NCBI GenBank assembly: GCA_030149815.1
Contig: JASLHI010000016.1
Coordinates: 1 to 51,512 of the forward strand
Direction: 5' to 3'
From: Aquirhabdus sp.
GTDB lineage: Bacteria; Pseudomonadota; Gammaproteobacteria; Pseudomonadales; Moraxellaceae
Length of the DNA: 51,512 bases
Below, in pieces: positions 1 through 7,978 of the stretch. Made by a program: the position numbers and the translations under genes. Positions within the stretch are counted from its first letter, which is position 1. Each line of letters opens with the position of its first letter. The notes below the pieces were generated by a model, which was not told the origin of the DNA, did no database searches, and was given only the letters and a program-made list of their open reading frames with translations.

Positions 1-218
1 TTCAAAGCAGTTTGGCATAGGTAAAAACCACATCAACGGCGTTGAAAACTTCTGGAATCAGGCAAAAAGAGTATTGAGAAAATACAACGGAATTGATCGA
101 AAAACATTTCCCTTGTTTCTTAAAGAATGTGAGTTTAGATTCAATTATGGGAGTCCAAAAGAGCAGCTAAAAACACTACTCATTTGGACAGAAATTTAAC
201 CTGTTCTACTACAGCCCC
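1..218 (+). mobile_element. Right end of an IS1595-family insertion sequence (partial)
   Basis: The window opens inside an insertion sequence. It holds the C-terminal part of a transposase followed by a probable terminal repeat at 201-218, which read on the minus strand is GGGGCTGTAGTAGAACAG. A terminus beginning GGGGCTGT fits my recollection of IS1595/IS1016-type ends. The family makes 8-bp target duplications, so bases 219-226 (TATTTTTT) would be one copy and the other should lie left of the window. The element border falls inside the dsbA stop codon. The exact border is inferred because the left end is not visible. Confidence 0.72.
2..199 (+). CDS. IS1595 family transposase, C-terminal fragment
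   Basis: This frame is open from the window edge and ends at TAA 197-199, giving 65 residues of the C-terminus. It contains the pattern GKNHINGVENFWNQAKRVL followed by KECEFRFNYG. This matches the end of the DDE (ISXO2-like) domain, where N-x-x-E-N/S-F-W carries the last catalytic acidic residue and is followed by an F-L-K-E-C-E-(F/W)-R-F-N signature. The start and the first two catalytic residues lie outside the window. The stop is followed at once by the terminal repeat, as is usual for a compact insertion sequence, so the gene may be intact upstream. Confidence 0.8.
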   Translation, partial: SKQFGIGKNHINGVENFWNQAKRVLRKYNGIDRKTFPLFLKECEFRFNYGSPKEQLKTLLIWTEI

Positions 219-898
219 TATTTTTTAATTGCGCCAGCTTTACGCTCTTTCTCAATCAGGAAGTTCACGACTTTTAGTGCTTCACCATTTTCACCACTCA
301 CGACGTATTTTCCGTCGACAACCAGTGCAGGAACACCTTCAAGTTGGTATTGCATCGCGAGTTTTTTCGATTCTGCAATTTTTCCACTGACTGCGAAAGA
401 GTTGTAGAGACCGTTGAATTTGTTTGCGTCGACACCTTGGCTAGCATAAAAAGATGCCAGTGATGCCTGATCGAAGATTTGCTTTGGATTCAGTGGATCA
501 TGGATGGTGGCAAATAACGCATGATGCATTGCTTCAGTTTGTTTACCTAGCAGTTCTACCGCATAAAAAGCGCGTGCATTTTGTTCCCATACTGGATTCA
601 ACGCTGCTGGTGTGCGGATAAAGTTTACATCGGCAGGTTTTGTTTTAAGCCATTGAGTAACGAATGGATCTAGGCGGAAACAATGTGGGCAGCCATACCA
701 AAAGAATTCGCGAACTTCGATTTGGTTTGGTTTGGTCAGAGGTCCTTGAGTCATCAAGACGCGGTAGTCTTTACCCGCGGTGTATTGATCAGCGGCGTTT
801 GCGATGCTTGAAACGCTAGATAAAGTGAATGTTGCGATTGCGGCAAACAGTGTGCTCTTGAGGGTATTTTTTAAAGTGAGACTTAACGAGATTGTCAT
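218..898 (-). CDS. dsbA: Thiol:disulfide interchange protein DsbA
   Basis: A periplasmic oxidant that introduces disulfides into exported proteins and is normally reoxidised by DsbB. The 226-residue product has a signal peptide (about 1-35, cleavage after SSIANA) and a thioredoxin fold. The redox motif C70-P-H-C73 lies in the context FFWYGCPHCFRLDPF, and the cis-proline region is VPALVVDGKY. The ATG at 896-898 is chosen because AAGGATA lies just upstream on the minus strand and the signal peptide starts there; a start 32 codons further out would add a non-signal-like leader. The stop is TAG at 218-220. Its last base belongs to the neighbouring IS terminal repeat, so insertion happened at the very end of the gene while leaving the protein apparently complete. 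Divergent from ubiG. Confidence 0.93.
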   Translation of the reverse strand: MTISLSLTLKNTLKSTLFAAIATFTLSSVSSIANAADQYTAGKDYRVLMTQGPLTKPNQIEVREFFWYGCPHCFRLDPFVTQWLKTKPADVNFIRTPAALNPVWEQNARAFYAVELLGKQTEAMHHALFATIHDPLNPKQIFDQASLASFYASQGVDANKFNGLYNSFAVSGKIAESKKLAMQYQLEGVPALVVDGKYVVSGENGEALKVVNFLIEKERKAGAIKK

Positions 899-1256
899 GA
901 AATATCCTTTACATCCTTGGCTTGTGAATACGGGGCGACGCAAAAAAATCGGTGCAAAACTGGAAAAATGCAGTTGCAAGCGTCTGGGATTCACATTGCA
1001 ACGTATCGTCAGCTAATTTACAAGCGTAACATAGGGGAATCATCAGAAAAATTCAGTAGTTGGTCTGTGAGTTTCTTAGTGCAGAATGTGAATGAACTCA
1101 GGAAGTTTGAAGAGAAAAGGTTTGTTCAGGTGTTTTTTGTTTTACACTTAGCGCTATGTCGTCACCTTCATTATTCAATGTAACAATAAATGTAATCGCA
1201 ACATTGTCCTTTAGTAACGAATCACATATCTAAGACGTAGGAAGAGTTTACAGATC

Positions 1257-2021
1257 ATGACTTTAGAAGCAGCAACAGATTCAGCATTAAATGCTCAGAA
1301 TAAGGTTCAAAATGTCGATGACCAAGAAATTGCTAAGTTTGAAGCATTGGCTTCGAAATGGTGGGATCCAAATTCGGAGTTTCGTCCGCTGCATCAGATC
1401 AATCCACTACGCTTAAATTGGATCAGTGACCGTGTGGATGCGGCAACAGGTCTAACTGGTAAGCGTGTGCTTGATGTGGGCTGTGGTGGTGGAATCTTGG
1501 CGGAATCCATGGCGCGACGTGGTGCTGATGTGTTGGGTATTGATATGGGACTTGCGCCGTTGTCGGTGGGTCGCTTACATGCTGAACAAAATAACGTTGC
1601 AGGCATTGAATATCGTCAAATTCCAGTCGAGGAATTAGCCGAACAAATGCCAGAGCAATTCGATGTCGTGACTTGCATGGAAATGTTGGAACACGTGCCA
1701 GATCCATCTTCGATTGTTCGTGCGTGTATGCGCTTGGTTAAGCCCAATGGTCATGTGTTTTTCTCGACGATCAATCGTAATCCGAAGTCTTATTTATTTG
1801 CCATTATTGGTGCGGAATACGTGCTGCGTATGTTGCCACGTGGTACGCATGATTATAAGAAATTTATTCGTCCATCCGAGTTAGTAGGTTTTGCACGTGA
1901 TGCAAATTTGACGTTACAAGAAATGACAGGTTTACACTTTAATCCATTGACCCAGCATTATTGGTTGGCGCCCAATGTCGATGTGAACTATATGTTGTCA
2001 ACTCGAAAGGTTGTGCAATGA
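1257..2021 (+). CDS. ubiG: Ubiquinone biosynthesis O-methyltransferase UbiG
   Basis: A SAM-dependent class I methyltransferase catalysing the two O-methylations of ubiquinone synthesis at the cytoplasmic face. The 254-residue protein has SAM motif I VLDVGCGGGI at 71-80, the acidic loop VLGIDMG, and motif CMEMLEHVPDP, all typical of UbiG. Its N-terminus KFEALASKWWDPNSEFRPLHQINPLR (given here only as a region) is the usual UbiG opening, preceded by about 20 extra residues. AGGAAG lies 12 bases before the ATG. The ATGA overlap with the next gene suggests translational coupling. The 262 bases upstream, shared with divergent dsbA, hold no gene I can support. Confidence 0.93.
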   Translation: MTLEAATDSALNAQNKVQNVDDQEIAKFEALASKWWDPNSEFRPLHQINPLRLNWISDRVDAATGLTGKRVLDVGCGGGILAESMARRGADVLGIDMGLAPLSVGRLHAEQNNVAGIEYRQIPVEELAEQMPEQFDVVTCMEMLEHVPDPSSIVRACMRLVKPNGHVFFSTINRNPKSYLFAIIGAEYVLRMLPRGTHDYKKFIRPSELVGFARDANLTLQEMTGLHFNPLTQHYWLAPNVDVNYMLSTRKVVQ

Positions 2022-2695
2022 GCGAGTTAGGACATATCGAAGCGGTGCTGTTTGATCTGGATGGTACGTTGATTGATACCGCACCAGACTTTGTGAGAAT
2101 TATTAAAGAGCTGTGCGTTGAGGCGAACGTTGAGCCACTTGCGGAAGATCAAATTCGGGTTCAAGTATCTGAAGGTTCTAAAGCGATGGTTCGATTATTC
2201 CATCCAGAGCTAAGTGATGATAGTCCAGAGTTGACGGGCTATCGTAATGAGTTTTTGAAGCGTTATGCTGCAAATATTGCTGTGGATACGACTTTATTTG
2301 CGGGTATGGCGGAAGTATTACTGGGCTTAGAAGCGCGGCAGATTCCTTGGGGAATTGTGACGAACAAGCCACGCAGTTTATCGGTTGCTTTATTGGATGC
2401 AATGGATTTGAGTGGGCGTTGTGCGGTTTTAGTCTGTCCTGATGATGTGAAACATACTAAGCCTGATCCAGAGCCGATGTATCTTGCAGCGAAGCAGATT
2501 GGAATTGCACCTGAGCATATTATTTATGTGGGTGATCATCCGCGGGATATTGACGCAGGACGTGCGGCTGGGATGAGAACTATACTTGCGGCGTATGGCT
2601 ATTTAACACCAGAGCTTGCTGCTGATTTGGCGAGCTGGCATGCAGATTTTATTATCCAGCAACCGATAGAGTTAAAAACATTGCTTAAAATTTGA
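2018..2695 (+). CDS. mupP: HAD-IA phosphatase, probable N-acetylmuramic acid 6-phosphate phosphatase MupP (Gph-like)
   Basis: A 225-residue haloacid-dehalogenase phosphatase. Motif I is D13-L-D15-G-T-L, motif II is in GIVTNKP, motif III is K in KHTKPDPEP, and motif IV is GDHPRDIDAG. Such proteins are often annotated phosphoglycolate phosphatase. In Pseudomonas the gene directly after ubiG and before an SDR is mupP, whose product dephosphorylates MurNAc-6P in the AnmK-MupP-AmgK-MurU cell-wall recycling route; the same gene order here favours MupP. The start is the ATG overlapping the ubiG stop (ATGA). An upstream in-frame start would lie inside ubiG and add a non-homologous tail. Family certain; substrate inferred from context. 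Confidence 0.85.
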   Translation: MSELGHIEAVLFDLDGTLIDTAPDFVRIIKELCVEANVEPLAEDQIRVQVSEGSKAMVRLFHPELSDDSPELTGYRNEFLKRYAANIAVDTTLFAGMAEVLLGLEARQIPWGIVTNKPRSLSVALLDAMDLSGRCAVLVCPDDVKHTKPDPEPMYLAAKQIGIAPEHIIYVGDHPRDIDAGRAAGMRTILAAYGYLTPELAADLASWHADFIIQQPIELKTLLKI

Positions 2696-2808
2696 TTTTG
2701 CAATGAATCATTCACGAGGATGTCAAAAGGTTTATATAGTCTCACGATAAGTATTGATGTATTTCATATTTGATTTGCAAGATCAAACTGATTAAAAAGG
2801 AATATGTG

Positions 2809-3582
2809 ATGTATCTCCCCATTGATTTATCGACGTATCAGGCTGCCCCAGATTTGTTGAAGAACCGTGTGATCCTTGTGACGGGCGCGGGTGATGGTAT
2901 TGGTCGTGCTGCGGCGTTGGCCTATGCAAAACATGGTGCAACGGTTTTATTACTAGGGCGTACGCTGAGCAAACTCGAAGCGGTTTATGATGAGATTGTT
3001 CAACAAGGTAGCCCTGAACCTGCATTGTTACCTTTGAATTTATCTCATGCCAAACTCGATGATTATTTATCGTTGTTGCGCACAATCGAGAAAAAAGAAG
3101 GTCGCTTAGATGGCATTTTGCATAATGCGGCGCTACTAGGTCCGATCATGCCGTTGCAGTCCTATGATCCTGAAACGTGGGACGAAGTGATGAGCGTCAA
3201 CCTACGCGCACCTTTTCAGTTGACGCAAGCGTTGCTGCCACTATTGAGTCAATCCGATGATGCGTCAGTGATATTCACCACCAGTAGTGTAGGGCGTAAA
3301 GTTCGTGCAAATTGGGGTGCATATGCGATCTCAAAGCAAGGGATTGAAGGTTTAAGTGTGATGTTGGCAAGCGAGTTGTCTCATACGACGAGTATTCGTT
3401 TTAATTGCTTGAATCCAGGCGCAACGCGTACCAGTATGCGCGCATCTGCATTTCCTCAGGAAAATCCATTAACCTTGCCAACGCCAGAACAAATCATGCC
3501 TGCATATTTGTATTTGATGGGTGCTGATAGTAAAGACATGACAGGGCAGTCATTGGATGTACCACGTGTAGAGTGGTCATAA
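2809..3582 (+). CDS. YciK-like short-chain dehydrogenase/reductase
   Basis: A 257-residue classical SDR oxidoreductase. The NAD(P)-binding motif TGAGDGIG is at 25-32, the NAA motif at 106-108, catalytic Ser at 159/160, and Y172-x-x-x-K176 in AYAISKQ. The C-terminus is of the YciK type (oxidoreductase following ubiG and mupP in Pseudomonas and Acinetobacter). The substrate is unknown. The ATG at 2809 follows AAAAAGG at a good distance; an upstream in-frame ATG gives a 13-residue tail with no ribosome binding site. It lies 113 bp after mupP, so it may have its own promoter or be at the end of the ubiG operon. Confidence 0.85.
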   Translation: MYLPIDLSTYQAAPDLLKNRVILVTGAGDGIGRAAALAYAKHGATVLLLGRTLSKLEAVYDEIVQQGSPEPALLPLNLSHAKLDDYLSLLRTIEKKEGRLDGILHNAALLGPIMPLQSYDPETWDEVMSVNLRAPFQLTQALLPLLSQSDDASVIFTTSSVGRKVRANWGAYAISKQGIEGLSVMLASELSHTTSIRFNCLNPGATRTSMRASAFPQENPLTLPTPEQIMPAYLYLMGADSKDMTGQSLDVPRVEWS

Positions 3583-3637
3583 AGGTTTTGGAGTGAGAGT
3601 TTCACTGTAGTGAATGAATGAATGAGATCTTGAGTAG

Positions 3638-4651
3638 ATGATGAAGCGACCGCGTTTTTTGCCTGATAATTTTACGTTAATGTTGATTGCTTGTGTGATT
3701 TTGGCAACCTTACTACCGTGTCAGGGCGCGATTGCATGGGGTTTTAATACGCTGACCAATGTGGCAATCAGCCTATTATTCTTTCTACATGGCGCGAAAT
3801 TATCACGTGAAGCGGCGTTGGCTGGGTTGACGCATTGGCGTTTGCATTTGACTGTCTTAGCTGCGACGTTTGTGTTGTTTCCCTTTTTTGGCGTGGTGTT
3901 ACGTCCATTATTAGAACCACTGGTCACGCCTGCGTTATATCTTGGATTTTTATATATTTGTGTACTGCCATCTACCGTGCAGTCATCAATTGCCTTCACC
4001 TCGGTTGCACATGGCAATATTCCCGCTGCAGTGTGTAGTGCATCTGCATCAAGTTTGATCGGGATTTTTATTACGCCGCTTCTAGTGGGTTTGCTGGTGA
4101 TGCCACATTCAGGGTCAGGAGGAATTGATTCTGGTTCGGCAGTCATGCAGATTATTTTATTGCTACTGGTTCCGTTTGTTGCGGGTCAGATCGCGCGCCG
4201 CTGGATCTATGGCTGGATTCAACGACATCCAATTTTGGTCAAGATCGTCGATCAAGGTTCGATTTTGCTTGTCGTTTATACGGCGTTTAGTGAGGCGGTA
4301 AACGAAGGTTTGTGGCATCAATTGCCTGTGCCAGCATTGTTTGGTGTGGCGATCGTTTCGGCAATTTTGCTGGCGATTATGATGCTGATCACGACATTTG
4401 GTAGTCGATTGCTTGGCTTCAATAAAGAAGACGAAATCACGATTGTATTTTGTGGTTCTAAAAAAAGTTTAGCCAGTGGGATTCCGATGGCTAAGGTCTT
4501 ATTCGTGGGGCATCCGATTGGGATGTTAGTTCTGCCGCTGATGTTGTTCCATCAATTACAGCTTATGGTGTGTGCAGTTTTGGCACAAAGATATGCCAAT
4601 CGATTGAAGCATGTGACTGTAAAACATGTCGAGGATATTACGACTTCTTAG
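3638..4651 (+). CDS. Bile acid:sodium symporter family protein (SBF-like, YfeH type)
   Basis: A 337-residue integral membrane protein with about ten hydrophobic segments. It shows the SBF-like signature LPSTVQSSIAFTSVAHGN near residue 110-127 and a second conserved stretch FCGSKKSLASGIPMAKVLF near 270-288, both characteristic of the YfeH/RCH subgroup rather than of true bile acid transporters. It probably moves an organic anion or a similar solute with a cation; the substrate cannot be told from sequence. Two adjacent ATGs (3638, 3641) are possible starts. It follows the SDR by 55 bp on the same strand. Three tandem copies of GAAT lie just upstream (about 3611-3624). Confidence 0.85.
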   Translation: MMKRPRFLPDNFTLMLIACVILATLLPCQGAIAWGFNTLTNVAISLLFFLHGAKLSREAALAGLTHWRLHLTVLAATFVLFPFFGVVLRPLLEPLVTPALYLGFLYICVLPSTVQSSIAFTSVAHGNIPAAVCSASASSLIGIFITPLLVGLLVMPHSGSGGIDSGSAVMQIILLLLVPFVAGQIARRWIYGWIQRHPILVKIVDQGSILLVVYTAFSEAVNEGLWHQLPVPALFGVAIVSAILLAIMMLITTFGSRLLGFNKEDEITIVFCGSKKSLASGIPMAKVLFVGHPIGMLVLPLMLFHQLQLMVCAVLAQRYANRLKHVTVKHVEDITTS

Positions 4652-4761
4652 TAAGATTTCTTCAATTCAAACCTATCTCTGTTGGCTGAATTTCATACTT
4701 AGTCATGTCATAATACGCCTTTAGGTTGTCTAGACTTTCCTTTTTTCCTAGACCAAAAATA

Positions 4762-5286
4762 ATGCGATTATTCTTTGCGCTTTTACCTGATGCCGCAACT
4801 CAAATGGAGTGGATTTATGCCACTCAGCCCATCATCAATACGCTAGGTGGAAAACCTCAGCCTTCTGCCAATTTACATTTAACCTTACATTTCTTGGGCG
4901 AAGTTGCTGCTGATCGCGTGGGTGCATTAAGTCAGCTTGGTGCTGATGTTGCACATAAAACGATAGCACTCCGTTTTAATAAAATTGAATGTTGGGGCAA
5001 GGCGGATTTGGCGTGTTTACGTCCTCATGAGGAATCTATTGAGCTAACTCGCCTCGTCGGTCATTTAAACACTGGCTTACAAATGGCTGGCTTTGAAGTT
5101 GAGAAACAGCGATTTAAACCACATGTCACGCTTGCACGTAAGCTCAAACACCATGAGGCAGCATTGCCAATTTGGCCTGTATTGGAATGGCGCGCGGAGA
5201 GGTTGGCGTTGGTGCGCTCACGGTTGAGTCCAGAAGGGGCCGCGTATGAGCCGATTGCAGAATGGAATTTGGCTGATTCTATGTGA
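4762..5286 (+). CDS. thpR: RNA 2',3'-cyclic phosphodiesterase ThpR (2H phosphoesterase)
   Basis: A 174-residue 2H-family protein that hydrolyses 2',3'-cyclic phosphate ends of RNA and was first described as a 2'-5' RNA ligase. Both H-x-T-x motifs are visible: H39-L-T-L in NLHLTLHFLGEV and H121-V-T-L in KPHVTLAR, spaced as in the family. The opening MRLFFALLP is the usual ThpR start, so ATG 4762 is preferred over an in-frame TTG 36 bases upstream. No strong ribosome binding site is present. It is monocistronic or loosely linked to the preceding transporter gene (110 bp gap). Confidence 0.88.
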   Translation: MRLFFALLPDAATQMEWIYATQPIINTLGGKPQPSANLHLTLHFLGEVAADRVGALSQLGADVAHKTIALRFNKIECWGKADLACLRPHEESIELTRLVGHLNTGLQMAGFEVEKQRFKPHVTLARKLKHHEAALPIWPVLEWRAERLALVRSRLSPEGAAYEPIAEWNLADSM

Positions 5287-5363
5287 TGCAGTTTTCACAT
5301 TGTGATGTTTAGTACATTTGTGGATGACTTTTGGATATAAATATCAAAACAATGAGAGGAAAA

Positions 5364-5690
5364 ATGTCAATAAAAGTAATTTCCGATGCTGATTTTTATA
5401 AATGTCTTGGGATAGGGGCACTTTTTTCTATTTTAACAGCTATATTATTTGGATTTAGTAGTCATGCGTTTGGTTTGGTTAGACTATTATCATTTTTATA
5501 TGTATTTTCTCAAATTGTTTTAAGTTTTTTAATTTCAATGATTTATGGAAATAATTTACCAGGTATATTGGGAAAATCGCCACCTAAGATAGTAGTTTTC
5601 TCTATTAGATCTCTAGCTTTCCTTATAGGACATACAGCGTCCTATTTTACTATGTATTTTGTCTATTTTTGTTTTAAGCATGGAACTTAG
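5364..5690 (+). CDS. Hypothetical small membrane protein, AT-rich
   Basis: A 108-residue protein with about three hydrophobic segments, near residues 14-34, 42-62 and 80-103, separated by short loops; the second loop is SMIYGNNLPGILGKSPPK. ATG 5364 is chosen because GAGAGG precedes it by five bases. I do not recognise a family. The coding sequence is visibly richer in A+T, with codons such as TTT, TTA and ATA, than thpR before it and the methyltransferase after it, which suggests later acquisition. A 16-bp perfect palindrome, CATTGCGCGCGCAATG, lies at 5707-5722 just past its stop. Function cannot be inferred. Confidence 0.6.
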   Translation: MSIKVISDADFYKCLGIGALFSILTAILFGFSSHAFGLVRLLSFLYVFSQIVLSFLISMIYGNNLPGILGKSPPKIVVFSIRSLAFLIGHTASYFTMYFVYFCFKHGT

Positions 5691-5744
5691 TCTTTTATAG
5701 AGTGCGCATTGCGCGCGCAATGATTACCCATAATATCTTTGTAG

Positions 5745-6362
5745 TTACTTTTTCGCTTGCCCAAGAGTCATCCACGACATGAGACTTGGTAATTTGCGTG
5801 CATCAAATTGCTCACACTGAACAATCGTTAGACCACTTTGCTCAATTAATTGTTTCATATCACGATTGAGGTGACAGCCATCGCCAATGATTTTCTGCAC
5901 TGGTGTCAGGCGATTTTGCCATTTGGCGAGTTGTGGTTTTGGCGATAATCCATGTTCCACAAAATAGAACGATCCATTCGGTTTTAAAACACGTTTGATT
6001 TCCGCAAGAGCCATGACGACATTAGGAATGCTGCATAGTGTCCAAGTAGATACGACCACATCAATCGAGTTATCGGCAAAAGGTAAATGCTCTGCGCTGA
6101 GTTGACGATGAGTGACGGGAAATTTGACACTAGAGATTCGCTGTTGGGCGAGTTGATTTAAGCTTTCGTTTGGGTCTACTGATGTCAGGCTTAATACGCC
6201 ATCACCGTAAAAAGCTAGATTGAGTCCTGTTCCAAAGCCAATCTCAACAACATGTCCAGAAACTTGCGCTAGTAACCTTTGGCGTGCCGCAGTAAAGTCA
6301 TCGAATTGCATGACATGATCTAAAACGATAGGAAAGATTTTGTTTTTATAGATATTCTTCAT
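5745..6362 (-). CDS. Class I SAM-dependent methyltransferase (UbiE/METTL7-like)
   Basis: A 205-residue methyltransferase with SAM motif I VVEIGFGTGLNLAFY, the acidic residue after strand 2 in LTSVDPNESL, motif II STWTLCSIPN and motif III IKRVLKPNGSFYFVEHG. The C-terminal part (DGCHLNRDM, then FDARKLP) resembles the group that includes phosphatidylethanolamine N-methyltransferase-like and METTL7-like proteins, so a small or lipid substrate is possible but unproven. The ATG at 6360-6362 is preceded on the minus strand by AAGGATT; a longer start would run into the argH terminator hairpin. It is separated from upstream argH by that hairpin, so it is probably its own unit or fed by read-through. 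Confidence 0.8.
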   Translation of the reverse strand: MKNIYKNKIFPIVLDHVMQFDDFTAARQRLLAQVSGHVVEIGFGTGLNLAFYGDGVLSLTSVDPNESLNQLAQQRISSVKFPVTHRQLSAEHLPFADNSIDVVVSTWTLCSIPNVVMALAEIKRVLKPNGSFYFVEHGLSPKPQLAKWQNRLTPVQKIIGDGCHLNRDMKQLIEQSGLTIVQCEQFDARKLPSLMSWMTLGQAKK

Positions 6363-6381
6363 TCTAGAATCCTTGAATAGA

Positions 6382-6415
6382 AAATAGACCTTTGGCATAA
6401 ATACAAAGGTCTATT
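6382..6415 (-). terminator. Terminator hairpin after argH
   Basis: AATAGACCTTTG and CAAAGGTCTATT form a perfect 12-bp stem with a nine-base loop. Read on the minus strand it is followed by TTTTC. It lies 18 bases after the argH stop and before the start of the methyltransferase gene. Confidence 0.65.
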
Positions 6416-6432
6416 ATTTCACCCTGATTGAT

Positions 6433-7893
6433 TTATCCTAACAACGCTTTCAATCTCGTTTCAGCCCGTACAATCGCTGCTTTCACTTGATTTGGCGCTG
6501 TGCCACCCAAATGGTTTCTTGCTGCAACTGAACCAGTCAAGGTGAGAACCGCGAACACGTCATCTTCAATTAATGATGAGAACTGCTGTAATTCAGCCAA
6601 CGATAATTCCGACAAATCACGATTTTCACGCACACCGAGCGCAACTGCTTTACCGACGATTTCATGCGCATCACGGAACGGAATATTTTTCTTAACGAGA
6701 TAATCCGCCAGATCAGTCGCAGTCGAGAAACCACGAAGAGCTGCTTCTTTCATCACTTCGATGTTTGGTACAAGCGCAGGGATCATGTCCGCAAATGCGA
6801 GCAAGCTGCCACGTACAGTATCAATCGCATCAAACAAAGGTTCTTTATCTTCTTGATTGTCTTTGTTGTAGGCGAGTGGCTGACCTTTCATGAGAGTGAG
6901 TAAGCTCATCAGATCGCCATAGACACGACCACTTTTCCCGCGAATCAGCTCAGGCACGTCAGGATTTTTCTTTTGCGGCATGATTGATGAGCCAGTACAG
7001 AAACGATCTGGAATCTGCACAAAACGGAACTGTGCGGAAGTCCATAGAACCAATTCTTCACTGATGCGCGACAAGTGCATCATGATCAGTGCAGCTGTGC
7101 TGGTAAATTCAATCGCAAAATCGCGATCCGAGACCGCATCAAGTGAGTTCTCGCAGACCGCTTCAAAGCCTAGCAATTGTGCAGTGTATTCACGGTTAAT
7201 TGGATAGGTTGTTCCTGCCAGTGCAGCTGAGCCGAGTGGCAAGCGATTCACACGACGACGCAGATCAATTAAGCGTTCGCCATCGCGTAATAACATTTCA
7301 AACCACGCCAATAAATGATGACCAAACGTCACAGGCTGTGCGGTTTGTAAATGGGTGAAACCTGGCATGATTGTGTCAGTATGCGCACTTGCGAGTGTCA
7401 AAATGCCACTTTCGAGTTTTGCCAAGAGCTGCATCAATTGGTCAATTTCATCGCGCAAGTAGAGGCGAATGTCGGTTGCAACTTGATCGTTACGGCTGCG
7501 ACCTGTATGAAGTTTCTTACCTGTAATGCCGATCATATTGGTGAGGCGATGTTCAATATTCATATGAACATCTTCCAGATCGACGCGCCATTCAAAACGA
7601 CCTGCTTCGATGTCGGTCAGAATACTGGTCAAGCCTTGGATAATGTCATCGCGCTCGGCATTGGTCAGTACACCAACAGAAGCAAGCATCGTGGCATGTG
7701 CAATCGAACCTTGAATGTCTTGACGATACAGACGTTGGTCGAATTGCACAGATGCGGTAAATTCAGCAACAAAGGCGTCGGTTGCTTCCGTAAAACGACC
7801 GCCCCACATGCCCGATGATTCAACTTCGGATTCTGCGGAATTGGTCTGAGAGGTGTTATGATTCAAAGCAGGATTAGTATTCGGTGTAGTCAT
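6433..7893 (-). CDS. argH: Argininosuccinate lyase ArgH
   Basis: It cleaves argininosuccinate to arginine and fumarate, the last step of arginine synthesis. The 486-residue protein has the fumarase/aspartase superfamily signature GSSIMPQKKNPD with the catalytic serine, the TGRSRNDQVATD loop and HTDTIMPGFTHLQ. The core begins at GMWGGRF. It is preceded by a roughly 28-residue polar N-terminal extension (MTTPNTNPALNHN...), as I recall for Acinetobacter ArgH; E. coli ArgH lacks it. The start at 7893 is an ATG giving that extension; a 15-codon longer start from 7938 is unlikely. Divergent from algZ with 85 bp between them. Large antisense open frames here are shadows. Confidence 0.93.
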   Translation of the reverse strand: MTTPNTNPALNHNTSQTNSAESEVESSGMWGGRFTEATDAFVAEFTASVQFDQRLYRQDIQGSIAHATMLASVGVLTNAERDDIIQGLTSILTDIEAGRFEWRVDLEDVHMNIEHRLTNMIGITGKKLHTGRSRNDQVATDIRLYLRDEIDQLMQLLAKLESGILTLASAHTDTIMPGFTHLQTAQPVTFGHHLLAWFEMLLRDGERLIDLRRRVNRLPLGSAALAGTTYPINREYTAQLLGFEAVCENSLDAVSDRDFAIEFTSTAALIMMHLSRISEELVLWTSAQFRFVQIPDRFCTGSSIMPQKKNPDVPELIRGKSGRVYGDLMSLLTLMKGQPLAYNKDNQEDKEPLFDAIDTVRGSLLAFADMIPALVPNIEVMKEAALRGFSTATDLADYLVKKNIPFRDAHEIVGKAVALGVRENRDLSELSLAELQQFSSLIEDDVFAVLTLTGSVAARNHLGGTAPNQVKAAIVRAETRLKALLG

Positions 7894-7978
7894 CGTTGGG
7901 TCGCAAACGCAAAATAATTGCAAGTATAGCAAATTCAACTCTTAAACAGGTCAACTCAAATAGGTTAGTAAGCCGCAT

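Noticed and set aside
917..1183. 88-codon plus-strand frame between dsbA and ubiG
   Set aside because: It overlaps the dsbA start region, lacks a ribosome binding site and shows no recognisable protein pattern.
3721..4146. 141-codon minus-strand frame
   Set aside because: Antisense shadow within the well-supported SBF transporter gene; composition follows the complement of hydrophobic codons.
5707..5722. 16-bp palindrome as a terminator
   Set aside because: It has no loop of useful size and no U-tract; kept only as a note beside the preceding gene.
7351..7818. 155-codon plus-strand frame
   Set aside because: Antisense shadow inside argH, which is clearly coding on the other strand.
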